Assembly (NCBI RefSeq): GCF_039614725.1
Contig: NZ_CP154859.1
Coordinates: 1,116,001-1,180,000, forward strand
Reading direction: 5' to 3'
Length of the DNA stretch: 64,000 nucleotides
Source of the DNA: Thauera sp. JM12B12
GTDB taxonomy: Bacteria > Pseudomonadota > Gammaproteobacteria > Burkholderiales > Rhodocyclaceae
Part shown: positions 1 through 8,408 of the stretch, piece by piece
Position numbering within the stretch: the stretch's first letter is position 1
Layout: the number at the start of each line of letters is the position of its first letter
Program-made: the position numbers and the translations under genes
The notes under the pieces: model-generated
Database searches by the model: none
Told to the model about the DNA's origin: nothing
What the model saw: only the letters and a program-made list of their open reading frames with translations

Positions 1-33
1 GATGTGCTGATCATCCCGCAGAGCTGGTTCTGA
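1..33 (+). CDS. C-terminal end of a polysaccharide export protein (Wza/EpsE-like), partial
   Basis: The first ten codons read DVLIIPQSWF and then stop. This hydrophobic ending resembles the C-terminus of the exosortase-associated outer-membrane polysaccharide export proteins that normally precede the chain-length determinant gene. Only the tail is in the window, so the call rests on this short match and on the neighbour downstream. The 77 bases between this stop and the next start show no clear terminator, which fits one operon. Confidence 0.55.
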   Translation, partial: DVLIIPQSWF

Positions 34-110
34 CGCCGCTCTCCCGACTCACCCCGGGGCAGGCCTGCTGCGGTGCCGGCGGCTCTGCCTCGAACCTGCG
101 AAGCTGATTC

Positions 111-1655
111 ATGGAAGAACTCGTATCACAGATCACCGGCTACCTGCGCGGCATGTGGCGCTTCCGGTGGTGGGGCCTTGCGCTCGCCTGGGTCGTCGGC
201 ATCGTTGCGGGCGTCGTGATCTACAAGATGCCTGACAAGTACGAATCCAGCGCGCGCGTTTTCGTGGACACGCAGTCCGTGTTGCGCCCGCTGATGGCGG
301 GTCTTGCCGTGCAGCCCAACGTCGATCAACAGATCGCCATGCTCAGCCGAACCTTGATCAGTCGTCCCAACGTCGAGAAGCTGATCACCATGGCCGACCT
401 CGACCTGGAGGTGAACACGCCGGAGCAGCGGGAGGCGCTCATTACCGAGCTGTCCAAGGATCTTCGCATCGGATCCGCCGATCGCACCAACCTCTTCACC
501 TTGTCCTATGCCGATACTCGGCCTGAGCGGGCGCAGCGTGTGGTGCAGTCCCTGCTGTCGCTGTTCGTCGAGTCCGGCTTGGGCAGTAAGCGCCAGGATA
601 CGGATGCCGCGCGCCGATTCATCGAAGAGCAGATTCGCAGTTACGAACAAAAGCTCACCGAGGCCGAGAACCGTGTGAAGGAGTTCCGTTTGCGCAACAT
701 GGCTGTTCTTGGGGACGGCGCGCGCGACTATATCTCGCAGATCGGGGCCATGTCCGAGCAACTCCAGCAAGCCCAACTCGAACTTCGCGAAGCCGAGAAT
801 GCGCGCGAATCGCTGCAGCGACAGATTGTTGGCGAGGAGCCGGTACTTCTGCCGCAGACGCCTTCGGCGAATGCGGTGTCCATCCCCGAGATCGATGGAC
901 GTATCGATACACTCAAGCGCAACCTCGACGAGCTTCTCTTGCGCTATACCGACCAGCATCCCGACGTGTTAGGTACCCGTCGCCTGATCCAGGATCTTGA
1001 AGCACAGAAGATCCAGCAGATAGAGGCCATGCAGGCCGCGGGTGGTAGCCAGTTCGGTGCGCTGGATTCCAACCCGGTTTACCAGCAAATGAAGCTTGCA
1101 CTCGTACAGGCCGAGTCCAAGGTGGCCTCGTTGCGCGTGCGGGTCGGCGAGTTCCAGTCGAGGCTAGACCAGCTTCGTGACCAGGCGCGCATGGTCCCGC
1201 AGATCGAAGCCGAGATGGCCCAGCTCAACCGCGACTACAGCGTGCACAAGAGCAACTACGACGCGCTCGTGGCGCGCCGTGAGTCGGCCAACATCGCGGT
1301 CGACATGAACACGCAGACCGGTGTGGCGGACTTCCGCGTCATCGATCCGCCGACGTTGGCGACCAAACCCTCTGCGCCTAACCGCATCTTGCTGATTCCG
1401 CTCGCAGGACTTGCCGGTCTGGCGGCCGGCTTTGCGCTCACGTTTCTGGTCAGCCAGCTCCGTCCAGCATTCAGCGACGCGCGCTCCTTGCGCGAGATCA
1501 CGGGGGTGCCCGTTCTTGGCACGGTCTCCATGCTGCGCACGCCCGAGCGCTCAGCGGCTCGCAGGCGGGGGTTGTTCGCCTTTGGGCTTGGGATCGCGGC
1601 CTATGCGGGTGCGTTTGCCGCGGCGGCCTTTGCGTTGCGGCTGATCCAGGGTTGA
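111..1655 (+). CDS. XrtA-system polysaccharide chain length determinant protein (Wzz/GNVR family)
   Basis: This 514-residue inner-membrane co-polymerase probably sets exopolysaccharide chain length and works with the tyrosine kinase encoded next. A membrane segment lies near residues 20-40. A long periplasmic coiled coil rich in Gln, Glu and Arg covers roughly 150-400. A proline-containing segment near 415-445 returns to the membrane, and another hydrophobic stretch closes the protein near 490-510. Length and layout match the chain-length proteins of exosortase A loci. It lacks a fused kinase domain; that function is supplied by the following gene 13 bases downstream. ATG 111 is the first start in frame. 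Confidence 0.9.
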   Translation: MEELVSQITGYLRGMWRFRWWGLALAWVVGIVAGVVIYKMPDKYESSARVFVDTQSVLRPLMAGLAVQPNVDQQIAMLSRTLISRPNVEKLITMADLDLEVNTPEQREALITELSKDLRIGSADRTNLFTLSYADTRPERAQRVVQSLLSLFVESGLGSKRQDTDAARRFIEEQIRSYEQKLTEAENRVKEFRLRNMAVLGDGARDYISQIGAMSEQLQQAQLELREAENARESLQRQIVGEEPVLLPQTPSANAVSIPEIDGRIDTLKRNLDELLLRYTDQHPDVLGTRRLIQDLEAQKIQQIEAMQAAGGSQFGALDSNPVYQQMKLALVQAESKVASLRVRVGEFQSRLDQLRDQARMVPQIEAEMAQLNRDYSVHKSNYDALVARRESANIAVDMNTQTGVADFRVIDPPTLATKPSAPNRILLIPLAGLAGLAAGFALTFLVSQLRPAFSDARSLREITGVPVLGTVSMLRTPERSAARRRGLFAFGLGIAAYAGAFAAAAFALRLIQG

Positions 1656-1668
1656 ATGGGACATCACG

Positions 1669-2622
1669 ATGAGTCTTATTGAAAAAGCCGCGCAGCGACT
1701 CGATCAGCTCAAGCAGGCCTCAGCCGAGCCCGGCGACGAGGCTCTTGCGCCTGCACCGTCGGCGTCTGTCGTTGCCGTGTCCGAGCCCGCTGTCGCCGCC
1801 AAGGCGGCTACCAGGTCCTCCGAAGTTCCTTTGGCGACAGCCCATGAGCCTGCCGCGGCCGTGTCGCGGATGATTCAGATCGACCTCGCGGTACTTGCGG
1901 CAAAAGGGATGGTCTCGCCCGAGCATCCGCGCTCCCCAATCGCCGAGGAATACCGCGTCATCAAGCGTCCGCTGCTGCGCAACGCGACCGATGCCAGCTC
2001 GGCCCGCATCGACAACGCCAACCTGATCATGGTCACCAGCGCCCTACCGGGCGAGGGTAAGACTTTCAGCGCCATCAACCTGGCAGTCAGCATGGCGATG
2101 GAGCTCGACTACACCGTGCTGTTGGTCGATGCAGACGTGTCGCGACCTTCGGTCTTCCGACAACTCGGCCTGCCGCCAGAACGCGGTCTGATGGACGTGC
2201 TCGCCGGCGACGTGACCGATCTCAGCGACGTTCTGTTGCGCACCAACGTCGAGAAGCTGTCGATCCTGCCTGCCGGGATGCCGCACCAGCGCGCAACCGA
2301 GCTGCTTGCTTCCGAGAGCATGAACCGGCTCCTCAGGCAGATCGCCACACGCTACCCCGACCGCATCGTGGTGTTCGATTCGCCGCCCTTGCTGGTTACG
2401 ACCGAGTCGCGTGTGCTCGCCACCCACATGGGGCAGGTGGTCGTGGTCGTCGAGTCCGAGCGCACCACGCACGCTTCGGTCAAACAGGCGCTGGCCACGA
2501 TCGAAAGCTGTCCGATCAAGCTGATGCTGTTGAACAAGTCGCGTCAGGGCGGTCCGGGAGGCTACTACGGATATGGATACGGATATGGCTATGGCGAAAA
2601 GCCGCGCGACAACGCGGCCTGA
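1669..2622 (+). CDS. XrtA-associated tyrosine autokinase (BY-kinase, CpsD/Wzc C-terminal type)
   Basis: This 317-residue cytoplasmic bacterial tyrosine kinase would regulate polymerisation through its partner chain-length protein. Residues 1-90 form an Ala/Pro-rich linker. The Walker A motif LPGEGKT lies near 126-132, the Walker A' motif LLVDADVSRPS follows near 150, and the Walker B-like VVFDSPPLL near 240. The C-terminus carries six tyrosines in the alternating stretch YYGYGYGYGYG (about 299-309), the expected autophosphorylation cluster. The DNA coding this cluster is also read in another frame as the start of the next gene. Confidence 0.92.
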   Translation: MSLIEKAAQRLDQLKQASAEPGDEALAPAPSASVVAVSEPAVAAKAATRSSEVPLATAHEPAAAVSRMIQIDLAVLAAKGMVSPEHPRSPIAEEYRVIKRPLLRNATDASSARIDNANLIMVTSALPGEGKTFSAINLAVSMAMELDYTVLLVDADVSRPSVFRQLGLPPERGLMDVLAGDVTDLSDVLLRTNVEKLSILPAGMPHQRATELLASESMNRLLRQIATRYPDRIVVFDSPPLLVTTESRVLATHMGQVVVVVESERTTHASVKQALATIESCPIKLMLLNKSRQGGPGGYYGYGYGYGYGEKPRDNAA

Positions 2623-4132
2623 GATCGGCGCCCCGCGTCTCGCCCTGATTTCTGCGCTCCTCCTGTCGCTAACGGCAGCAGGTGCGGCGCAGGCACAGAC
2701 CGTGCGCATCCAGCCCACGCTGGATACGCGACTGACGTGGACCGACAACGTCGACACCGAAGAGAACGGCCAGCAAGACTGGATCGCCGAAATATCCCCC
2801 GGCGTGTCGATCAGCCGCGAGTCGGGCCGCTTCAGTGGCGGGCTCAACATGAGCCTGCGAAATACTGTCCACGCCGATCAGACAGAGGACAACGCCACCT
2901 ACCTCGACTTGCAGGGCAGGGGCACCATAGAGGCGATTGAGGATGCGTTCTTCGTCGATCTTGGGGCCTCGATCAGCCGCGACAACCGCTCAGCCTTTAC
3001 GGGCCGGTTTGCGGGCGACACGCTCGACAACGACGAGGACAACGAAACCCGCCTGTTCTCGATCGGGCCGCGTTTCGGCTTTCGCTTCGGTGAGAGCGGC
3101 GAGGGCAACATCGGTTACGAGGAGCGTTGGTTGACCGGAGGCTCCGATACCCTCGGCGACCAACGTACCGGCACCTTGCGGGCCAGCATTGCAGACCCCG
3201 TGTCCTTTCGCCTGTTTGGTTGGGGGCTGGACTATTCCCGTACCGACACCAGCTACGACGAGGGCGACAGCCGTGATGTCACGGAGGAGGTCGGCCGCGG
3301 CACGCTCTTCATCAACATTGATCCGCAGTTCCGGCTGCGCGCGATCGGCGGTTACGAGTCTAACGACTACGCCTTGATCCAGGGCGAGAGTGGTGCAATC
3401 TGGGGCGCGGGCTTCGACTGGTACCCCACCGATCGGACGGCCATATCGGCCACCAGCGAAGAACGCATCTTCGGTACCGGCTACAACGTCAGCGTTCAGC
3501 ATCGCATGGCGCGCTCCGTGTGGAGCCTGTCCGCGACGCGCGATATTTCGTCACAACTCGATGAGCTCGAAGAGGCCTATTTCCTAACCGACAGGTACCA
3601 GGACATTTTTGGTGCCCTTAAGGGGTCTCCTCTGGGCAATCGATTTACGGACGACGAGTTGCGCCTGCTCGCCCGCGATATCTATTTCCTCGACGACCCG
3701 GGTTCGATCCGAACCAACCGATACTACGTATCGCGAGGGATCACGGCGGGGGTCAGCCTCATCGGCGTGCGCAACACACTCACGTTCAGTGTGGGGCAGA
3801 CCGACCGGACTGCCTTGAACACCTTCGAGGGCACGGCTGATATTTCCGACGATTTCGATGGCCGCGAACGGATCAAGACTCGAACAGCGTCGGTCTCGCT
3901 CAGTCACCAATTGTCCGGGCTCTCGGCCCTCAATGTCAGCTTGATGCGCTCGGAAGGTGAGGGCGACGGCGCCGAGAACGACGAAACGGACCGCACTATG
4001 TTCACCCTCGGCGTCAGCCGCACCCTCAGCCCCAACGCCAGCGGCAGCCTCACCTATCGCCACATCAAGTCCGAGGGTGACGACAGCTACACCGAGAACG
4101 CCGTCACCGCCACGCTCGGCATGCGGTTCTGA
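2573..4132 (+). CDS. PEP-CTERM/XrtA system-associated outer membrane protein (TIGR03016-like)
   Basis: A signal peptide (hydrophobic LALISALLLSLTAAG, cleavage after AQAQ) is followed by about 470 residues of alternating strands, with a terminal phenylalanine (GMRF) typical of outer-membrane beta-barrels. It probably takes part in export of the polysaccharide. The start overlaps the kinase gene by 50 bases. ATGs at 2573, 2585 and 2591 are all possible; GGGAGG at 2556-2561 best supports 2573, which gives 519 residues. The first codons come from the GGATAT-type repeat that encodes the kinase tyrosine cluster in the other frame. Confidence 0.88.
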   Translation: MDTDMAMAKSRATTRPEIGAPRLALISALLLSLTAAGAAQAQTVRIQPTLDTRLTWTDNVDTEENGQQDWIAEISPGVSISRESGRFSGGLNMSLRNTVHADQTEDNATYLDLQGRGTIEAIEDAFFVDLGASISRDNRSAFTGRFAGDTLDNDEDNETRLFSIGPRFGFRFGESGEGNIGYEERWLTGGSDTLGDQRTGTLRASIADPVSFRLFGWGLDYSRTDTSYDEGDSRDVTEEVGRGTLFINIDPQFRLRAIGGYESNDYALIQGESGAIWGAGFDWYPTDRTAISATSEERIFGTGYNVSVQHRMARSVWSLSATRDISSQLDELEEAYFLTDRYQDIFGALKGSPLGNRFTDDELRLLARDIYFLDDPGSIRTNRYYVSRGITAGVSLIGVRNTLTFSVGQTDRTALNTFEGTADISDDFDGRERIKTRTASVSLSHQLSGLSALNVSLMRSEGEGDGAENDETDRTMFTLGVSRTLSPNASGSLTYRHIKSEGDDSYTENAVTATLGMRF

Positions 4133-4143
4133 GCAGGAACACG

Positions 4144-5229
4144 ATGTACGAATCATTCTTCAAGCTCCGCGGCAAACCCTTCCAGCTCAACCCGGATCCG
4201 GCCTTTTTCTACGGCAGCCGCGGGCACCGGCGGGCGATGGCCTACCTCGAGTACGGCCTGCACCAGAGCGAGGGCTTCATCGTCATCACCGGCGAGGTCG
4301 GTGCCGGCAAGACGACCATCGTGCGCAGCCTGCTCGAGCAGCTCGACCCCGAGCGCGTGGTCGCCGCCAACATCGTCAGCACCCAGATCGACGCCAACGA
4401 CATGCTGCGCATGGTGGCCGCCGCCTTCGGCGTGCCTGCCCGCAACCTCGACAAGGCCGGCCTGCTCCTGGCGATCGAGACCTATCTGGTGTCCATCGCC
4501 GCGGCGGGCAAGCGTGCGCTGCTGGTCGTCGATGAGGCGCAGAACCTCACCCCTTCGGCGGTCGAGGAGCTGCGCATGCTGTCCAACTTCCAGCTCGAGG
4601 ACCATGCGCTGCTGCAGAGCTTCCTGGTCGGGCAGCCGGAGTTCCGCGACATCATGCAGCGCGCCGAGATGCAGCAGCTGCGCCAGCGCGTGATCGCCTC
4701 CTACCACCTCGGCCCGCTCGACGCCGAGGAGACGCGCGGCTACATCGAGCACCGCCTCTCCCACGTCGGCTGGACCGACGACCCCATCTTCGATGCGGGC
4801 GCGTTCAACGCCATCTACGGCTACTCGGGCGGCATCCCGCGCAAGATCAACACCCTGTGCGACCGCCTCATGCTGGCGGCCTTCCTCGCCGAGCGTCACG
4901 TCGTCAGCGAGAACGACGTCCGCGAAGTCATCGACGAGCTCAAGGAAGAGTTCGCCTCGGCGCAGGCCCGTCCGGTGCACACGCCGCACTTTGCCACGAC
5001 CGGCGAGGCCGCCCCCGTGCTCCGGCTCGATGCGCTCGCGCTCGAGCGTCTGCGCGCCACGCCCGAGCTCGCCGCGCAGGCCGCCGGCCTCGCCGGCAGC
5101 TACGACCTGCAACGCATCGAGGCCCGCATCGCCGGCCTCGAGCAGTCGGTGTCGGCTACCCTCAACATCCTCAGCCAGCTCCTGGAGGCCGTGCGCCGCG
5201 ACGAGCCGGCAACGGACAAGACCCAATGA
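4144..5229 (+). CDS. XrtA/PEP-CTERM system-associated ATPase (ExeA/GspA-like AAA)
   Basis: A 361-residue AAA-type ATPase. The N-terminus MYESFFKLRGKPFQLNPDP is characteristic of the ExeA family. Walker A is GEVGAGKT (50-57) and Walker B is LLVVDEAQN (about 125-133). A C-terminal tail of roughly 90 residues may form a coiled coil. In exosortase loci this gene sits between the outer-membrane protein and the sugar-epimerase gene, as here. Its exact task is unknown; energising envelope assembly is an inference from ExeA. The stop overlaps the next start as ATGA. Confidence 0.9.
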   Translation: MYESFFKLRGKPFQLNPDPAFFYGSRGHRRAMAYLEYGLHQSEGFIVITGEVGAGKTTIVRSLLEQLDPERVVAANIVSTQIDANDMLRMVAAAFGVPARNLDKAGLLLAIETYLVSIAAAGKRALLVVDEAQNLTPSAVEELRMLSNFQLEDHALLQSFLVGQPEFRDIMQRAEMQQLRQRVIASYHLGPLDAEETRGYIEHRLSHVGWTDDPIFDAGAFNAIYGYSGGIPRKINTLCDRLMLAAFLAERHVVSENDVREVIDELKEEFASAQARPVHTPHFATTGEAAPVLRLDALALERLRATPELAAQAAGLAGSYDLQRIEARIAGLEQSVSATLNILSQLLEAVRRDEPATDKTQ

Positions 5230-6389
5230 ATGCTCCCGCCAACCGCCCCGCGCCGGTCATCTGTGTCGTCGGCGCGCGTCCCAACTACATGAAGGTCGCG
5301 CCCATCATCCGCGCCTTCGCTGCGCACAACCCGCCGATCCCCACGCTGCTGGTGCACACCGGCCAGCACTACGACCCGGCGATGAAGGACCGCCTGTTCG
5401 CCGATCTCGCGCTGCCCGAACCCGACGTCAACCTTGCCGTCGGCTCCGGCTCGCACGCCGTGCAGACTGCAGAGGTCATGAAACGCTTCGAGCCCGTCAT
5501 CGATGCGCACGGCGCGCGTGCGGTGCTGGTGGTGGGCGACGTCAATTCCACGCTCGCCTGCGCGCTGGTTGCCAGCAAGCGTCACATTCCGGTGGTACAT
5601 GTGGAGTCCGGCCTGCGCAGCAACGACCGGCGCATGCCCGAAGAGATCAACCGCATCCTCACCGACCAGATTTCCGACGTGCTGTACACCACCGAGCGTT
5701 CCGCCCACGACAACCTCGCGCGCGAGGGCATCGCGCCCGAGCGCGCGGTCTTCGTCGGCAACGTCATGATCGACAGCCTGCGCGCCAGCCTGCCCAAGGC
5801 GGTGCCCGCCGAGGTGCTGCTCGCCCAGGCCGGTCTCGACGCGCGGCGCATCGCCGGCGGCTACGGGGTGGTGACCCTCCACCGTCCGTCCAACGTCGAT
5901 CACCCCGAGGTGCTCGCCCCGATCATCGACGCCCTGCGCGAGGTCGCCGCCCGCCTGCCGCTGGTCGTCGCGCTGCATCCGCGTACGCGCAACAACCTCG
6001 AGCAGTTCGGCCTGTTCGGCCGTCTAGACACCCCGGACTTCCTGATCCTGCCGCCGCAGGGTTATCTCGAGATGCTCGGCCTGATGTCGGGCGCGCGCCT
6101 GGTGCTCACCGACTCCGGCGGCATTCAGGAAGAGACCACCGCGCTCGGCGTGCCCTGCGTCACCATCCGCGAGAACACCGAGCGCCCGATCACCGTCGAG
6201 CAGGGCACCAACACCCTGGTCGGCATCGACCCGCGCGCCATCGTCGCCGCCGCCCACGCGGTGCTCGACACCGGCGGCAAGGCCGGCCGCATCCCCGAGT
6301 ACTGGGACGGCCGCTGTGCCGAGCGCATCGCCGAACATCTGCACCGCTGGCTGCTCGATGCCGAGGGCGGCCCGCCGGCCGGGAGCTGA
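5226..6389 (+). CDS. wecB: UDP-N-acetylglucosamine 2-epimerase (non-hydrolysing)
   Basis: A 387-residue cytoplasmic enzyme that interconverts UDP-GlcNAc and UDP-ManNAc, supplying ManNAc or ManNAcA residues for the glycan. The family signatures GARPNYMKVAPI near the N-terminus, HVESGLRS in the middle and DSGGIQEE near residue 295 are all present. The start at 5226 (MNAPANRP) overlaps the ATPase stop as ATGA. A longer open frame extends upstream, but it is antisense-like to the ATPase codons and has no support. It directly precedes the deacetylase. Confidence 0.93.
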   Translation: MNAPANRPAPVICVVGARPNYMKVAPIIRAFAAHNPPIPTLLVHTGQHYDPAMKDRLFADLALPEPDVNLAVGSGSHAVQTAEVMKRFEPVIDAHGARAVLVVGDVNSTLACALVASKRHIPVVHVESGLRSNDRRMPEEINRILTDQISDVLYTTERSAHDNLAREGIAPERAVFVGNVMIDSLRASLPKAVPAEVLLAQAGLDARRIAGGYGVVTLHRPSNVDHPEVLAPIIDALREVAARLPLVVALHPRTRNNLEQFGLFGRLDTPDFLILPPQGYLEMLGLMSGARLVLTDSGGIQEETTALGVPCVTIRENTERPITVEQGTNTLVGIDPRAIVAAAHAVLDTGGKAGRIPEYWDGRCAERIAEHLHRWLLDAEGGPPAGS

Positions 6390-6390
6390 C

Positions 6391-7230
6391 ATGTCCGCGC
6401 GCATCACCAACGCCTTTACCTGCGACGTCGAGGACTACTTCCAGGTCTCCGCGCTCGCGCCGCATTTCCCGCGCGAGCAGTGGGACAGCGTGCCATGCCG
6501 GGTCGAGCGCAACGTGGAGCGCGTGCTCGAGCTCCTCGACGGCCACGGTGCGCGCGGCACCTTCTTCACCCTGGGCTGGATCGCCGAGCGCTTCCCGCAA
6601 CTCGTCCGGCGCATCGCCGATGCCGGTCACGAGGTCGCCAGCCATGGCTATGGTCACCAGCGCGCCAGCGAGCTGTCGCCTGGCTCGTTCTCGGCCGACA
6701 TCCGGCTCGCCAAGGCGATCCTCGAGGACATCACCGGCAAGGCCGTCACCGGCTACCGCGCGCCCAGCTTCTCGATCGGCAAGGCCAACCTGTGGGCGCA
6801 CGACTGCATCGCCGACGCGGGCTATCGCTACAGCTCCAGCGTCTACCCGGTCAAGCACGACCACTACGGCATCCCGGACGCGCCACGCTTCCCGTGGCGC
6901 CTGCCCAACGGCCTGGTCGAGGTGCCGATCACCACGCTCAGCATGCTCGGCCGCAACTGGCCCGCCGGCGGCGGCGGCTTCTTCCGGCTGCTGCCCTATG
7001 CGCTGTCGCGCTGGCAGATCGCGCGCGTGAACGCCGCCGACCAGCGCCCGGCGATCTTCTACTTCCACCCGTGGGAAATTGATCCGGATCAACCGCGCGT
7101 GACCGATGCCACGGCCAAAACCCGGTTCAGGCACTACATTAACCTCAAGCGCACCGAGGCCCGTCTGGATCGGCTGCTTTCTGATTTCGCCTGGGGGCGC
7201 GCCGACGATGTCTTTCGCGACGCCGCCTGA
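6391..7230 (+). CDS. XrtA-system polysaccharide deacetylase (NodB family, PEP-CTERM locus subfamily)
   Basis: A 279-residue NodB-homology enzyme that probably removes N-acetyl groups from sugar residues. The visible motifs are TCDVEDYFQV (catalytic Asp and metal-ligand region), SHGYGHQ (metal-binding His residues), GYRAPSFSI and HPWEID near the C-terminus. No signal peptide is seen, which suits the subfamily found in exosortase loci. The ATG at 6391 lies one base after the epimerase stop, so translation is probably coupled. Confidence 0.92.
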   Translation: MSARITNAFTCDVEDYFQVSALAPHFPREQWDSVPCRVERNVERVLELLDGHGARGTFFTLGWIAERFPQLVRRIADAGHEVASHGYGHQRASELSPGSFSADIRLAKAILEDITGKAVTGYRAPSFSIGKANLWAHDCIADAGYRYSSSVYPVKHDHYGIPDAPRFPWRLPNGLVEVPITTLSMLGRNWPAGGGGFFRLLPYALSRWQIARVNAADQRPAIFYFHPWEIDPDQPRVTDATAKTRFRHYINLKRTEARLDRLLSDFAWGRADDVFRDAA

Positions 7231-7245
7231 ACACATCGAGACTGG

Positions 7246-8304
7246 ATGGAACGCATGGACCGCCTGCCGATTCACGTCAGCCTGCTCACGTACCCGCAAC
7301 GCGAGCGGTGGGACGCGTTCGTCCAGCGCTGCCCGCAGGCCACCTTCTTTCACCTCTCGGCCTGGCAGGACATCCTCGAGGAAGTCTTCGATCATCGCAC
7401 CTTCTACCTCTACGCCGAGCGCGCGGGCGACATCGTCGCCGTGCTGCCGCTGGCCGAGGTCCGCAGCCGGCTCTTCGGCCATGCGCTGACCTCGCTGCCC
7501 TTCTGCGTCTATGGCGGCATCGCCGCCGACGTCGACGCCGGCCCCGAGGTGCTGCACGAGCTCGAAGCCAAGGCCGAGACCCTGGCCCGCGCCCTCGGTG
7601 TCGGCCACCTCGAGTACCGCAACGTCCAGCTTCGCCACCAGGACTGGCCGCGCCAGGAGCTCTACGTCACCTTCCGCAAGGAGATCCTGCCCGAGGTCGA
7701 GGCCAACATGCTCGCCATCCCGCGCAAGCAGCGCGCCATGGTGCGCAAGGGCATCAAGAACGGCCTGATCGGCGAGATCGACGCCGATGTCGACCGCTTC
7801 TTCGCCCTCTACGCCGATAACGTGCTGCGTCACGGCACGCCGGCGCTGTCGAAGAAGTTCTTCCAGCGTCTCAAGGACAGCTTCGGCGACGCCTGCGAAG
7901 TGCTCACCGTCACCTCGCCCGAGGGCAAGCCGCTCTCCAGCGTGCTCAGCTTCTACTTCCGCGACGAGGTGCTGCCGTACTACGCCGGCGACGACGTGGC
8001 CGCGCGCGACCTCGCCGCCAACGACTTCAAGTACTGGGAGCTCATGCGGCGCGCCTGCGAGCGCGGCTGCAGGGTCTTCGACTACGGCCGCAGCAAGGTC
8101 GGCACCGGTCCCTACAGCTTCAAGAAGAACTGGGGCTTCGAGCCGCAGCCGCTGTCCTACGAGTACCGCCTCTACAAGCGCGACAGCGTGCCGCAGAACA
8201 ACCCGATGAACCCCAAGTACCGCGCCTTCATCGCGATCTGGAAGCGCCTGCCCATCGGCGTCGCCAACCGGCTGGGGCCGCATATCGTGCGCAATCTCGG
8301 GTAG
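7246..8304 (+). CDS. FemAB-related XrtA/PEP-CTERM system protein (GNAT fold)
   Basis: A 352-residue protein of the FemAB/GNAT superfamily always found in exosortase A loci (TIGR03019 type). Two GNAT-like halves are visible: the N-terminal part contains HLSAWQDILEE, and the C-terminal part contains FDYGRSKVGTGPYSFKKNWG, a conserved block of this family. FemX relatives transfer aminoacyl groups from charged tRNA; whether this member does so is unknown. Transfer of an amino acid to a sugar is a reasonable inference. Starts at 7246 or 7255 are both possible. Confidence 0.88.
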   Translation: MERMDRLPIHVSLLTYPQRERWDAFVQRCPQATFFHLSAWQDILEEVFDHRTFYLYAERAGDIVAVLPLAEVRSRLFGHALTSLPFCVYGGIAADVDAGPEVLHELEAKAETLARALGVGHLEYRNVQLRHQDWPRQELYVTFRKEILPEVEANMLAIPRKQRAMVRKGIKNGLIGEIDADVDRFFALYADNVLRHGTPALSKKFFQRLKDSFGDACEVLTVTSPEGKPLSSVLSFYFRDEVLPYYAGDDVAARDLAANDFKYWELMRRACERGCRVFDYGRSKVGTGPYSFKKNWGFEPQPLSYEYRLYKRDSVPQNNPMNPKYRAFIAIWKRLPIGVANRLGPHIVRNLG

Positions 8305-8326
8305 GCGATACAGCCCGGCTACGCTA

Positions 8327-8399
8327 GAGCGGACTTGCCCGCGAGCAGCAGGCAGTCCAGCCCCAACGCCCACCCATTCGGGGGCAATCCCGCTCCCAT
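8327..8399. repeat. Degenerate inverted pair of REP elements
   Basis: A decayed copy of the REP palindrome (core GAGCGG..TTGCCCGCGAG, 8327-8345) is followed after about 30 bases by a decayed copy in the opposite orientation (8376-8399, ending CGCTCCCAT). It fills most of the gap between the FemAB-like gene and xrtA. It matches the better-preserved REP copies near 46.9, 53.2 and 57.5 kb. Confidence 0.6.
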
Positions 8400-8408
8400 A
8401 GTCCGGCC

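Noticed and set aside
4793..7030. A 745-codon open frame antiphase to the ATPase and epimerase genes
   Set aside because: It is Arg/Pro/Ser-rich noise in high-GC DNA and overlaps two well-supported genes throughout.
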